From positions 1-50,483 of the IMG/VR virus record IMGVR_UViG_3300042894_006225: a stretch of DNA of 50,483 bases; one strand, given 5' to 3'. Numbering within the stretch: position 1 is the first letter of the stretch; the number at the start of each line of letters is the position of its first letter. Both the position numbers and the translations under genes were made by a program. The notes beneath the pieces were generated by a model that worked only from the letters and a program-made list of their open reading frames with translations, made no database searches and had not been told where the DNA came from. Positions 32,401-42,217 of the stretch are shown one piece after another. The stretch is from a virus.

Positions 32401-33131
32401 ATATAAGAGATCAAACTCCGGTAAATCATTATTTCTCCGTTGAGAAAAGTATGTATCAAAACATTTCTGAAGAAATGCTAAGATGGATGGGAACCATAAC
32501 TCAGTTCAATAATCTGATTGGTAAGCCAACGGATAGATATGAAGCAAGTTATCGCGATTTAAATTTCTTAAGAACCCTCTTTTTTAAGAATGTTAGTAAC
32601 ACGCCAGATTTTGAGAAATTCGTGGACTTCTATAAATGGATAGACGAATCCGTAGCCAGAATAATTATGGAACTAATACCGGCTTCTTTGTCGACAACTA
32701 CTGTTGCTTCAAATGTCGTTGAAAGTCACATACTGGAAAGAAACAAATATAGGCACAAACTTCCTACAATTGAATTTAAAGGCAAGGAGCCTGTTGCTGC
32801 CATAAGAACAATTAACGAACTTAAATATAACTGGAAGTTTGGCCACGCACCAATACCGTTGCAAGAAAACAACAATTGTTTGTGGTGGAAAGAGCGTGAA
32901 GAAAAAGAAACTGATAGAGAAAAAATATTTGCAGCATTAAAATCAACGTATGAGCGTAATTTTACAACCGTTTATGACTTAAACATTGATGCAGTTGTGA
33001 TAATAAATAAATCACCTAAAGAATATGATATAATCAAAACAATAACAAAATTTGGTTCTGGTGAGTATTTAGAGATCGATATACCATTGGCTGTTCCTGA
33101 TGATATAGACTGCAATGATGATAACAAATAA
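29421..33131 (+). CDS. 1236-residue virion protein with LamG-like domains
   Basis: A large structural protein. Residues about 165-330 form a LamG/concanavalin-like module: GVTVEFYLRKND, SWHHFGIAAINTGSEVLFQLFQDG, LSGSIDEFRFWKI. A second, more degraded copy seems present at about 660-860 (DFYFETSFLTSS, KKIYLGAHHENFTG, VQIGAARFWLNYLPD). LamG folds usually bind carbohydrates. The region between is helical, with KGTEKSIRNLLRCFGVD, which recalls tail fibre-attachment proteins. It probably takes part in surface sugar recognition. Gap to the previous gene: 3 bases. Confidence 0.75.
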   Translation: MSIKSLFGKSSGKVLSSTDSETVGKVIESDKLLDSLKIEKDKFKPDVDFSNPKSFAKFGSASKYYEDAVRLIYKTYPYDGSKNEKVEWQNSASLLTNYVLNELYPTNTGYINLGLNYGNIVSSTSSYTLTDKPEYILIKGGPNTYSETDTAKSLFGKSNYYNDAYKRASNLNLDGDSGVTVEFYLRKNDTSGSSKQCVFDLWNSSSLTSSEYGRFKIETHPGIVGEENKFYISFNSGSFGATEVELSASSFIDQSWHHFGIAAINTGSEVLFQLFQDGVLTSEAITGSSVSQVEGPMMATIGSLITEEYAGGPSLGWGKLSGSIDEFRFWKIKRVDKEISRYYFTEIYGGTNTDDANTDLGVYFKFNEGIFDTGSINNYDKNIIDYSGRISNATWTGYSLGARETGSALIESGFTQEEPADPIIYQNHPQVLALIDSLEKKTISYDQLNNSSIYNSYASWILEEDEKNGSTLSELTQISSEFFDELYFYIQSLPGLKDHTYKNKNPLPFAKRLVESHGLSTVELFSDSTALEIFLSRNEKDVFEQKIDHIKNTIYQNIYNNLLYIYRSKGTEKSIRNLLRCFGVDTELVKLNLYANDQKFIFEDRYEFTSQKRKYVDFNDPDRFEGTVYQVTQSGDTNSSEFIKGDIASRYFGNTLETEIIFPRKFKTNEDFYFETSFLTSSLFGMHEPDITTDKFTWTSPDRANLQVFSIRPEKESDDVYFMLSSSYLNVVLTSSLFKDVYTDQKWLFSYRIRHENYPLAGGVLGASTGNYIVEFGGLNTTMDILQNSFSVSGTVDLTTAEQYFTSPKKIYLGAHHENFTGSTVDGLDGQEQLSDVQIGAARFWLNYLPDTVLDMHAKDMTSHGPEYYQKNVENYLDVSAQGLTVPQADSLILHWNFELVTGSDNGAGTLVLNLNDAGFNIVDMSSGSQQQLTDYPVLSEIGRQNHPARADFFLRNNTDVVSTEYIPNARRRLPEILNNDDLVNILQRDDETYIRDQTPVNHYFSVEKSMYQNISEEMLRWMGTITQFNNLIGKPTDRYEASYRDLNFLRTLFFKNVSNTPDFEKFVDFYKWIDESVARIIMELIPASLSTTTVASNVVESHILERNKYRHKLPTIEFKGKEPVAAIRTINELKYNWKFGHAPIPLQENNNCLWWKEREEKETDREKIFAALKSTYERNFTTVYDLNIDAVVIINKSPKEYDIIKTITKFGSGEYLEIDIPLAVPDDIDCNDDNK

Positions 33132-33142
33132 GAGGTTAGTAA

Positions 33143-36100
33143 ATGTCTGATTTTAACTATCGTGGAAAGCTTCCTTTCCGGATCATAAGTTCCTCTGTAA
33201 ATACTGGCTATAATGCAGAACTAACTACATCAGTTGGACGTAATATAGAAGTTGCTGATCAGCATACAGATCATTATGCTGCTTTGCAAGATTCTCCAAT
33301 GCAAGGACCATTCACAGAAACTTGGGTCGGTGGCAATCAACACAGACATGTTAATTTAAACGACGGCACTGATGATGCGTCAAACAGGCCAGAAGCCTTT
33401 TTAATTAGCGGCTCGTCTAATAAGATTCGTGTTTATGGTCCAGCTCATTTTGATGAAATGGCACCAAAAGCAGTCTTGACAAGAGAAGAAGTAGCTAAAA
33501 GACCACTTAACATAAAAAACATTGCAACTGTAGATGGCAAGCTTGGTAACTTTTCACTTAATTATGAAGTAGTTCAAACATCTGGCAGAGACATAAACCA
33601 AAGTTTAATACAAAACAATTTAACTGCGTCTGGCGTTTTAACAACCAAATTTGTTGAAGGTGTCGAGGAATATACCTTACCTGATTTGCCAAATAAAAAT
33701 AAATCTGTTTTCGTAGAAAGATTTAGTGCTCCTGGAGATAAAAAAGAAAGTTCTCGCGGAGCATTAGATAGAGAAAGCGAACAATATTCGCCAAACAATT
33801 CTCTTACAACAAGAAACATTTCAGTCCGTCAGGCTTTTAATTCTCAGCTAACTCAACACAGCGCCCAATTTGGTAGCGGAAGTGTCGAAGGTGTAAGCAC
33901 ACATAAAGTAAACAGAAACACTAGTTTTGGTGTTGAACTAAGTGGCGCAACATTTGTAACCGCTTCTGATTATGATAACTTCCATATCCAACATTCAATC
34001 CCAAGAACAGATTTAAGATATAAGTGGATAGCTGATTCTTATGTGCCTTCGTTGACCTCACCTTTTTTTGAATATCAAAGAATAGGAACTGATTCCGAAG
34101 AGATTATATTTAACAGTTCTAGTTTTACAAGAAGTGGCTCAAGTAACGTATTTACTGTTGATAACATTGGTTTAAACAGTCTTATAAAAGACAAAAAATC
34201 GATTAATATAACAAACAATACTTTTACTGTTGTAAATCCTTCTTTATCTGCTTCCTACAGTGAAATTGTAAATACACCATATGGTTTTTCAACTTGGAAA
34301 CAACTGCGCACTGGTGAGCATCCTGTTGCGCGTAAGCTACGAGAAAACAATGTTGTCTCAATCGAAGATAGCAACTCAAAGGTTATAAATGGCACACAGC
34401 TATCATCGCGCTATTCAGATAGTGTAAGACAATATACAGAACCACCGGTTACAAGCAAGTTTAAGCCACTCCAGCAAACATTGCAGTTAAAAGCTAATAA
34501 TCAAAATTATGTTTTTACTTATACTCACGGAAATAATCTTTCAACTTTTGTAAATACAGAAATTTTAGATCGTCTTGGAATTAACGAAAATTCTCAACAA
34601 ATGCACGACTTGTTGAGAAAATATTATATTGCACAAAATCGTAAAAACGATATAAAAAATCCTTTTAATGATTTGATAAATTACAAATACAGTGAAACAC
34701 TCTACCCACGCGAAATAAATGCCTATATGGCAGAAACACGCGGAAGAACACAGTATATATTGAATCAAGCAGGAACAGCAAGCCGCGATGGGTTCGATAT
34801 TCAATTAGGAACCCAACGTGCTTTCTGGAGAGACAGATTAGAAGATAGAAAACGTAGCTCAACCGGTTTTTATAATTCTATGAATTATCTTATAACACAA
34901 AGCACTCCTTTGGATATACAAGATTTTGCTTATGGTTGGGATTCCGAATTGGTTGCTACTCCTCCGTATATTTACTATCAGCTTATACATAATAATTATT
35001 TTAAGGAAAGTCGTTTAGATTCTATAAAATTGTTTGATAATAATCCATCAAACCAAACAAATGAACTCGGAGATGTTCGAACAATATTAGAATTCTTACC
35101 TAGTTCCGCTGTTGACGGTAATATTATCGCTACATTAATGACAGATAATGGTTGCAGTGGTGAATTGAATGGAGAGATTTTTTATGATTATTATTATACT
35201 TCAAGCATTAATCCAATAAAAAGTCAACTGACCAGAGTAACAGATATGAGTGTTCTGTTACAATTTGATAATGGAATAACCGAATCATATGGAACTTTAT
35301 CTAGCATAATAGAATTGGCAAAAAAACCAAGAACAAACTACTTGGCATTTTTAGGTGGATTTGAGAGCGGTTCCAGAGTGAGAGGTAGCTCAAGTCCATC
35401 AGAGGAGGTAGGTGACTATGATTTTTATACAAGTAAACCAACGGGACAAATTTTATCTACTCTAGATTCGGGTCTAAGATATGCCACGGAATCTTTTGGA
35501 GATAAAAAGTCGTGGTTCGACACATATGAAGATTATATTGACGATATTAAGCCATCAGCAAAAGATCATTCTATAATACCTGAATTCCGTATTTCTAGTA
35601 ATATGCCTTATTATGTTACAAGCAAAGGTGGAAATTTTAGATCTCCCAATAAAGCTTTCCTGGAGATTGATGGAATCGGCCAGAACTACAGAAGTGCTGC
35701 AATACCGCAGCTACAAGTTTATGATCAAAACTTTATAAATTCGTATGTTACTACCGATACTGCTGATTATGTTACAAAATTAGAAAGTGATAATCGACCG
35801 GTCACAAAACCAGAAAGTATTAAATTTACTATTTCTGGTATCAAAAAACTATTACCATATAATGGTTTCTATCCTCAAGAAAGAACTATACAATTGGCTA
35901 ATTTGTTTAATGATTTTCTTGATCAAAATGTTGGAGGAGGCTTTTTCCGACTTAATAGTGGCGACAATTCTACCCAGTTGTTAGTAGACGTCACACAATC
36001 TTCTGATTTATTCGTGAAAAACACAGTAAATCCATATTTTTTTGCACCAGGAATTTTATACAATACGATCAAAAGCGGAATATCTGTAGATTTTCCTTCA

Positions 36101-38236
36101 GTAACTGCCAGCTATTCTACTTTGCCACGACAACGAGGCGAATACTCAGTATCAAAACAGGTAGATATTACATCACTAGGTGTCACTGCCTCGTATTTGG
36201 CTGTTCCAATAAACTCGCGAGCATCTTTTGAAACATTAATATTTCCGGAAACATTCCTACCGGCTAAATCAAACTTTACTTCTTCCTTTAATATATATCA
36301 TGATGATACGGCTGACGATGTAACAGAACTCTTCAATCAAACAGTTTCAGAAACATTACTTAATATTAAGATAGACGCCAATTCAAAACCGGACAAGTTT
36401 TTTGGCGATGTTGGAAGATACTGGAAAAACACCGTTCCTTTTGCTTTCTTGAAGAAGGATTCCATTATCGATCCTTCTTACAGTATGGCAATGAGTAATT
36501 TCTTGGCAGAAATACCAACCTTCTTCTTGAAACAGCAATCAGCCGAGAGAGATCAACATTTAAATGTTTTTAGAAGTTCTGAACTTAAAGACTGGAAACC
36601 ATTTCAAATAGGCAAAAAATATTATCTTGATATTAGGATGAAAAAGTCAAGCGACCTTGTAATGATGGAAGCTTATAGATCGGAAGTTCATGTTACAGGC
36701 AATAACGCCATCGAAAAGACTTTTAATGGTAGATATTTTGGTTGGCCAGTTAGTAAAATGTCTGGCACAGTTACCCCTTCTTATGTGGTTCATAATGATC
36801 CTGCATATGCTCCATTCACGCCTCCTTATTTTGAAGGTGAAGCTATATTAAGATTTGAACTTTCTGCTGCTAGTGCGTCATACAACACAGTTGGAGAATT
36901 ATTTAAGGATCTTCGTTTAACTGATATTTTTAATGAACTTGGACAGTCAGCGCATACTGCTTCAGAAGCTTATCTTAATAAAATGTCTATTCAAGACTGT
37001 ATGGAAGTTTTTGGAATAGGCGCTAATCCTGTTCCAACCTTTGAAACGAATGGCACTGCAAGAAGCCAAGACGCAACGCCAAATTCACAAACACAATATT
37101 GGGCTATATCACCAAAGTTAGAAACACCGGTATTAGATTTTAGTGATCAAGAATTTGTAGCTCATACTGGCTCTTACTGGGTTTCTAGTGGGTATGGTCG
37201 TGGTATGTGGAGTGGTTATGGAAAAATTCCAACCGGTTCAAAAGGAATTACAATTGAAATGGCAGAAAGTTTTCCATTACAAAATAGTGGTAGATTTAAT
37301 AACTTCACAAACCCTGCTAATCCTAAACTAACCGGCTCTTTATTAGATCAAGTTGGCTTTAAGGCACAATCTTCAAAGATTGGACAACTAGCAGATACAA
37401 AAGAAATATCAGAAGCAATAGTTGCTATACCTTATGTAGATAAAGCTATTGATGGTGTAACAACTTTTATTGATGGTCATCATTTCATATCCATAAACGA
37501 AAATATCTATAGGAATTTTAAAAATTCTATAGATAATAATTCGCCACTTATTATCTTTGGTCAGTCACAAGACTATGATAATTCCATTGCAAAAATGATT
37601 ATAGCTATGGATAAATATGTTATTCCTCCTAATTTCAATTTTTCAAAATATACCAATATCGATCCATTCGTAATGTATTTCTTTGAGTTTAAACACACAC
37701 TAGATCAACAAGATTTGGCAGATATTTGGCAAGGTGTTATGCCGAAAATAGCCTATAAAGCCGAAGAAGATCAAGTCGTTATTGATCACAAATTCGGACC
37801 ACACGAATTATTTGGAGGAAATTATACAACACCAGAAAATCTAAGATGGATGATTTTTAAAGTTAAGAAAAAGGCTGAATGGAATTACTTTGCGATTACT
37901 GAAAATATCGGAGACGATAACAGGTTTAAATTTAATTTTGCAAATGGCGAAGTAGCACAAACACCAGATTATAGTTATAACTGGCCTTATGATTATTTCT
38001 CTCTTGTTGAATTGGCAAAAGTAGATATAACTATGGAATACAGTGGAAGTCAACCAATGCCATTACAAACTGCTGTGACAATTGTCAACGGCAATACAGT
38101 CCCGTTGCAAACTGCAATTACTGTTGTTGATAATACACCACCGGTAACAACAAACACGAACCCAATAACCAGAAAAAGAGCGACCAAAGGTGTAAGTCTG
38201 GACTTAGCTCAAAAAACTGCTGGTAAATTTAAATGA
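33143..38236 (+). CDS. 1697-residue virion structural protein
   Basis: A very long protein of mixed beta and loop character. It starts SDFNYRGKLPFRIISSS and soon carries GPFTETWVGGNQHRHVNLND, a segment I associate with large structural proteins of marine T4-like phages. Repeated serine/glycine stretches and TGS motifs occur. The end holds two near copies of PLQTAVTIV (PLQTAITVV) and a basic tail (ITRKRATKG). No enzymatic motif was seen. It is likely a baseplate or long tail appendage component. AGAGG lies before the ATG. Confidence 0.75.
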   Translation: MSDFNYRGKLPFRIISSSVNTGYNAELTTSVGRNIEVADQHTDHYAALQDSPMQGPFTETWVGGNQHRHVNLNDGTDDASNRPEAFLISGSSNKIRVYGPAHFDEMAPKAVLTREEVAKRPLNIKNIATVDGKLGNFSLNYEVVQTSGRDINQSLIQNNLTASGVLTTKFVEGVEEYTLPDLPNKNKSVFVERFSAPGDKKESSRGALDRESEQYSPNNSLTTRNISVRQAFNSQLTQHSAQFGSGSVEGVSTHKVNRNTSFGVELSGATFVTASDYDNFHIQHSIPRTDLRYKWIADSYVPSLTSPFFEYQRIGTDSEEIIFNSSSFTRSGSSNVFTVDNIGLNSLIKDKKSINITNNTFTVVNPSLSASYSEIVNTPYGFSTWKQLRTGEHPVARKLRENNVVSIEDSNSKVINGTQLSSRYSDSVRQYTEPPVTSKFKPLQQTLQLKANNQNYVFTYTHGNNLSTFVNTEILDRLGINENSQQMHDLLRKYYIAQNRKNDIKNPFNDLINYKYSETLYPREINAYMAETRGRTQYILNQAGTASRDGFDIQLGTQRAFWRDRLEDRKRSSTGFYNSMNYLITQSTPLDIQDFAYGWDSELVATPPYIYYQLIHNNYFKESRLDSIKLFDNNPSNQTNELGDVRTILEFLPSSAVDGNIIATLMTDNGCSGELNGEIFYDYYYTSSINPIKSQLTRVTDMSVLLQFDNGITESYGTLSSIIELAKKPRTNYLAFLGGFESGSRVRGSSSPSEEVGDYDFYTSKPTGQILSTLDSGLRYATESFGDKKSWFDTYEDYIDDIKPSAKDHSIIPEFRISSNMPYYVTSKGGNFRSPNKAFLEIDGIGQNYRSAAIPQLQVYDQNFINSYVTTDTADYVTKLESDNRPVTKPESIKFTISGIKKLLPYNGFYPQERTIQLANLFNDFLDQNVGGGFFRLNSGDNSTQLLVDVTQSSDLFVKNTVNPYFFAPGILYNTIKSGISVDFPSVTASYSTLPRQRGEYSVSKQVDITSLGVTASYLAVPINSRASFETLIFPETFLPAKSNFTSSFNIYHDDTADDVTELFNQTVSETLLNIKIDANSKPDKFFGDVGRYWKNTVPFAFLKKDSIIDPSYSMAMSNFLAEIPTFFLKQQSAERDQHLNVFRSSELKDWKPFQIGKKYYLDIRMKKSSDLVMMEAYRSEVHVTGNNAIEKTFNGRYFGWPVSKMSGTVTPSYVVHNDPAYAPFTPPYFEGEAILRFELSAASASYNTVGELFKDLRLTDIFNELGQSAHTASEAYLNKMSIQDCMEVFGIGANPVPTFETNGTARSQDATPNSQTQYWAISPKLETPVLDFSDQEFVAHTGSYWVSSGYGRGMWSGYGKIPTGSKGITIEMAESFPLQNSGRFNNFTNPANPKLTGSLLDQVGFKAQSSKIGQLADTKEISEAIVAIPYVDKAIDGVTTFIDGHHFISINENIYRNFKNSIDNNSPLIIFGQSQDYDNSIAKMIIAMDKYVIPPNFNFSKYTNIDPFVMYFFEFKHTLDQQDLADIWQGVMPKIAYKAEEDQVVIDHKFGPHELFGGNYTTPENLRWMIFKVKKKAEWNYFAITENIGDDNRFKFNFANGEVAQTPDYSYNWPYDYFSLVELAKVDITMEYSGSQPMPLQTAVTIVNGNTVPLQTAITVVDNTPPVTTNTNPITRKRATKGVSLDLAQKTAGKFK

Positions 38237-38253
38237 TTTGTAGTAATTAAGAT

Positions 38254-39303
38254 ATGACATTTTTTAATAAGCAAGAAGAGGTTCTAGACATAGAACTTAC
38301 CCAACACGGTAAGTATCTTCTTTCTTTGGGTAAATTTAAGCCAGCTTATTACGAGTTCTTCGACGACGACATTATTTATGATATTGGTTATTCCGGAGAA
38401 CCACAAGAACTACAAAGAGAAATACAAGATAGAATTAAACAGTCTGCAAGACCACATACACAATATACTTTTGTAAGTTCTGAAGAAGATATTAAAAAAC
38501 AAAAAGAACAAGTGAGGTCTAACAAACTAGGCTCTTTTACTGATACTTACGTTCCTTTTAATGTTAAACAGCGAGTGTTAAATCTACCACTAGCTTCTTC
38601 AGAATTGGGCCAACAAAAAACAGCTGCTTGGTATATACGCTCAAGAAAAGGCGAAATATCTGATACGATAACATTTATTACAGGTTCTTATTCAAACATT
38701 AGAATTCCTCGTTTAACTTTAAAAGATGTTGAATATAAAATAGCTGTTTCAACGGACGTAGATGATATTGCTTATGTGCCAGCAGATACTACTGACACAC
38801 AAACAGAAACTAGTTTTAAACCAACCAGCGATCTAAATAATCTCACATCTAGATTTAAAGATAATACTTTTTTACAAATTCAAGAAGACTACATACTACT
38901 TGATTTGCAAGAAATTAACTCACTTATGATGCAGGAAAATTTTGAGATTGAACTTTTTGAAGTGGAAAATACTTTAGTAAAAGGTGAGAATGTAGAAGTG
39001 TTGAAGCAGCTTTATTTTAATAAAAAGCAAGAAGCTGTGGTAGATAATTTGTTGTTAGATACTGATGCAGAGATTAGCGACTACAAACCAAATGCTGCCG
39101 AAATGGCTGAAACATATTTTATCATACAAGCAGATAAAGAAATAGATCCTAATGTATTGTGTCAAAACTTGACAATTGAAGAAAAACAAACTTTGGTTGC
39201 AACAAACCAACTCGATCTAGAATGTTCAGAACTTTATGGAACATTAACAGATCCAAGAATAACCAGTGATGTTAAACCAGAAGATCTCTTGGAGAAGTGC
39301 TAA
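38254..39303 (+). CDS. virion protein with the module shared with 44733-45650
   Basis: A 349-residue acidic protein. Its N terminus (EVLDIELTQHGKYLLSLGKF, then KPAYYEFFDDDIIYDI) matches in order the N terminus of the protein at 44733 (LTDTG-like, RY-L-K-G, FK-A, DD-I-Y). This shows a duplicated structural module. The remainder is helical and acidic, with two cysteines near the end. The ribosome site is poor. Its stop overlaps the next start (TAATG). Confidence 0.7.
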   Translation: MTFFNKQEEVLDIELTQHGKYLLSLGKFKPAYYEFFDDDIIYDIGYSGEPQELQREIQDRIKQSARPHTQYTFVSSEEDIKKQKEQVRSNKLGSFTDTYVPFNVKQRVLNLPLASSELGQQKTAAWYIRSRKGEISDTITFITGSYSNIRIPRLTLKDVEYKIAVSTDVDDIAYVPADTTDTQTETSFKPTSDLNNLTSRFKDNTFLQIQEDYILLDLQEINSLMMQENFEIELFEVENTLVKGENVEVLKQLYFNKKQEAVVDNLLLDTDAEISDYKPNAAEMAETYFIIQADKEIDPNVLCQNLTIEEKQTLVATNQLDLECSELYGTLTDPRITSDVKPEDLLEKC

Positions 39304-42152
39304 TGTTGAATAATGAAGACTTGATTAACAATTTAATACCAAATGCTGAATTGTCAAGAGTAATCTTACAATCTGATAGAAATGACAAGCTATTAACTAA
39401 TATTCAATTTGTTTTACGAGAAACTTATACAAACGACAACGTTTCGTCTTGGCTAGAAGACGCACAAATCTTAAAATATCTTAAAATTTTTGTTATTGAA
39501 AGTGCAGATAAACGACTCACTAATGATTTAAATCGGTATTTCTCTAATCTTGAAAACCGCATAACCATACAAAATGGCGATGCTGTTTCATTAATAAGAA
39601 GTTTGCCTTTTGTTTCACAAAAGCGAAATAAAATAAAAATAAAAACAATTGATTTAAACTCACTTATTAATAATGGTCAAAATACAAACAATATAACAGA
39701 GTTGGTTAAAAAAGGACTAGCAGAAAAAACAGACAATTCTGACGGTTCAACAACTTATGATATTTTTATTGATACGAATTTTACTGCCGTTCCAGGTGAG
39801 GAACAAATACTCAGAGAAGATGCCGAACACTTAAGTTATATTTTTGCTACAACATATAATTTAAGAGAATTATTCGGCGATTTGATAGACACCAACGAAC
39901 CTATTTTTGGTACTGGTAATATTGGCAAATTTGTTACTGAAACAATAATCGACAACAGCGAAGTAAACAACACTAAAGCACAAGACTTTAGAGAAGTTAA
40001 AAAAAGTATTAGTAGTTTGGACATACAATTAGAAGAACTTGGTCAGTCATTAACAGAATTTGAACCGGTTCAGATAGAACAGAACTTAATCGATGCTAAT
40101 GACAATTCTTGTATATCTGAACTTTATGGTTCTATCAATAATGATCGAGACGCATCTATTAGCTTCGCAATAGATTTCCGTAAAATGTTTATTAAGAATT
40201 CTGTTTACGGAAACGTATTATCGAAAACTAAAAATTCTATATCTAATTCTTTTATAGATAGAATGTATAAAGCTGCGGTGATTGATTCGATAGTCTTGAA
40301 GGCAAAAAGAATTGATATAGATGATGCTCTTTCTAACATAAAACAAAACGAAATTGTTGTTAAAGAAATCCAATCCAGTAATCTAGCTTCGATAGAAAAG
40401 CCTTTAATATTCAAAAATTTAACTGCATTACAAAGTGAGCAAATAAGATTTTTTTCTATTTCTGATAACAGAAAGTTGGCTGGCACATATCAATATTCTG
40501 TTGAAATTTCCTACAGAGATAGTGTCAAAGAATTGCTTGACGGTATTATAACTCAGCTAAAAACAGAGAAACTAAAATTTGAAGAATATTATAAAGCATC
40601 AACAATGCCGGGAGTTTTCAATGTTGTTACGGGTCGTTTCCGAAGTAGGAATATCGCTGCGATAAGTCTTGTTGATTCTCTTCGTGATTTTAGAATGCAA
40701 TATGAAGGTTTAAGAGATATTAGGACTTCAGCACGCGCTTATTTAGAAACACTTACCTCCTTGTATTCAGCTAGCAGAGAGAAAATAGAACTACTCTTTG
40801 AACAGTGGTTAAGACCCCAACTAACAACTCCGGAATTAATTAATAGCGTCGTTAGATTATATGATGCACTAATAGAGCAGCTTACCAAGAATATATCTTC
40901 AACTCCTTTTATTAATAATAGTTTAAACGAAAAGGGTGAAGGTTCACAAACAATAGAGAAAGTGCAATCTACTTCTAAAACGGTGGTAATAAAAAAAGTG
41001 TTTAATAACACGATAACTTTGGACAAAGATTATCTGTATGAATATTTAGACTCAAGTAGATCCGATACAACTAACAATAGAACTGCTTTTTCTTTTGAAG
41101 CTATTAAAACAGATTTGCTTTTTAAAAAAATACAAGCTACAAGCAATTTGTCAGCAGGCAGAAATTCGGCTGATCTAAATGCTTCTGTTTTTAAAGATCT
41201 ACAAAATATGTTTTATGATTTATCGAGCTTGTATATCCAAAGGCAGATAGATGTGCAACCATCAACAAGCGCAAGACAATCTGGTCAAACATCATATTTC
41301 GCAACACCACAAGGTTTTATCAATCAAATAACAAGACAAGATCCTGCAGATATAATGCAGGATACCGATAAGCAAGTCTTGAATAATACTTTGTTGACAT
41401 TGCTTGGACCAACAGTCAGACTGTCTCCACAAAATTTAGAATTAATTATCGATACCTCTAACAACGAAAATCTGTTAGACAGAATTCAGCCAAATGTAGC
41501 AACAACTGCGGTGCCTAATGGTAGTGACAGATATATTACTAATTTATTTAAGGACACAGAAATTAATAGCCGATTGATAAACAGCTTTCCAAATCAAATA
41601 AAGTCTTTAATCAAATTAAAGATAGAATCTCCCGATACACTAATTGACGATGCCAAAATTCGTTTTAAGTATGAGATGTTAAAACAAATAAAAGTTCTTA
41701 ACGGCTTTGCCTATGATAATATAAATAAAACTTTTAGTCTACAACAACCAATCTGGGAAGTGCTGGATGGAATAGAACTTTTACTACAGCCAACAAACAC
41801 CAATAAAAGATTTTTCTGTTCCATTAAAGATTATGAAAATTCTGATATTAAATACAGTTTCAATAAAGCTCTAAGAGAAAAATGTTCAAATGAACACTTT
41901 TTTATAAATGCTGCTGCAATAAACAATCGTGGTGCGATTTTAGACTCAGCTACAGATATAAGCGCTGTATCTTTTGAAAGAAGATGTGAAAAAGAATTAG
42001 CCGATTTCTTCAGTGGACAGACGCAGCCAGATGTAGCCTTTGATATAGACGGACGTCGTGCCAACCCAGCAGACTCATATGCTATAACAAAGTATACTTA
42101 TCTATCACCACACGGTGTTTATTTCGATACTCAATTTGTTAGATTTCAATAA
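39303..42152 (+). CDS. 949-residue helical virion protein
   Basis: A long, mostly helical protein. The ATG at 39303 is chosen because GGAGAAG (39291-39297) lies just before it and it overlaps the previous stop; a GTG at 39297 would start inside the ribosome site. Coiled-coil-like stretches occur at about 230-260 and 410-500 (LDGIITQLKTEKLKFEEYYK). A distinctive PGVFNVVTGRFRSRN segment lies in the middle. No family is recognised. It is probably structural by position. Confidence 0.72.
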   Translation: MLNNEDLINNLIPNAELSRVILQSDRNDKLLTNIQFVLRETYTNDNVSSWLEDAQILKYLKIFVIESADKRLTNDLNRYFSNLENRITIQNGDAVSLIRSLPFVSQKRNKIKIKTIDLNSLINNGQNTNNITELVKKGLAEKTDNSDGSTTYDIFIDTNFTAVPGEEQILREDAEHLSYIFATTYNLRELFGDLIDTNEPIFGTGNIGKFVTETIIDNSEVNNTKAQDFREVKKSISSLDIQLEELGQSLTEFEPVQIEQNLIDANDNSCISELYGSINNDRDASISFAIDFRKMFIKNSVYGNVLSKTKNSISNSFIDRMYKAAVIDSIVLKAKRIDIDDALSNIKQNEIVVKEIQSSNLASIEKPLIFKNLTALQSEQIRFFSISDNRKLAGTYQYSVEISYRDSVKELLDGIITQLKTEKLKFEEYYKASTMPGVFNVVTGRFRSRNIAAISLVDSLRDFRMQYEGLRDIRTSARAYLETLTSLYSASREKIELLFEQWLRPQLTTPELINSVVRLYDALIEQLTKNISSTPFINNSLNEKGEGSQTIEKVQSTSKTVVIKKVFNNTITLDKDYLYEYLDSSRSDTTNNRTAFSFEAIKTDLLFKKIQATSNLSAGRNSADLNASVFKDLQNMFYDLSSLYIQRQIDVQPSTSARQSGQTSYFATPQGFINQITRQDPADIMQDTDKQVLNNTLLTLLGPTVRLSPQNLELIIDTSNNENLLDRIQPNVATTAVPNGSDRYITNLFKDTEINSRLINSFPNQIKSLIKLKIESPDTLIDDAKIRFKYEMLKQIKVLNGFAYDNINKTFSLQQPIWEVLDGIELLLQPTNTNKRFFCSIKDYENSDIKYSFNKALREKCSNEHFFINAAAINNRGAILDSATDISAVSFERRCEKELADFFSGQTQPDVAFDIDGRRANPADSYAITKYTYLSPHGVYFDTQFVRFQ

Positions 42153-42167
42153 TACTGCAAATACCGC

Positions 42168-42175
42168 TATTTATA
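42168..42175 (+). promoter_or_regulatory. TATTTATA element
   Basis: It lies in the 65-base gap before the gene at 42218. It is the same octamer as at 1027 and 44704. A second AT-rich stretch (ATATATTACGATAGG) lies between it and the ATG. It is a candidate late start signal with unproven orientation. Confidence 0.25.
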
Positions 42176-42217
42176 CAAGAAACATATCTTCAACATATAT
42201 TACGATAGGATTTAAAA

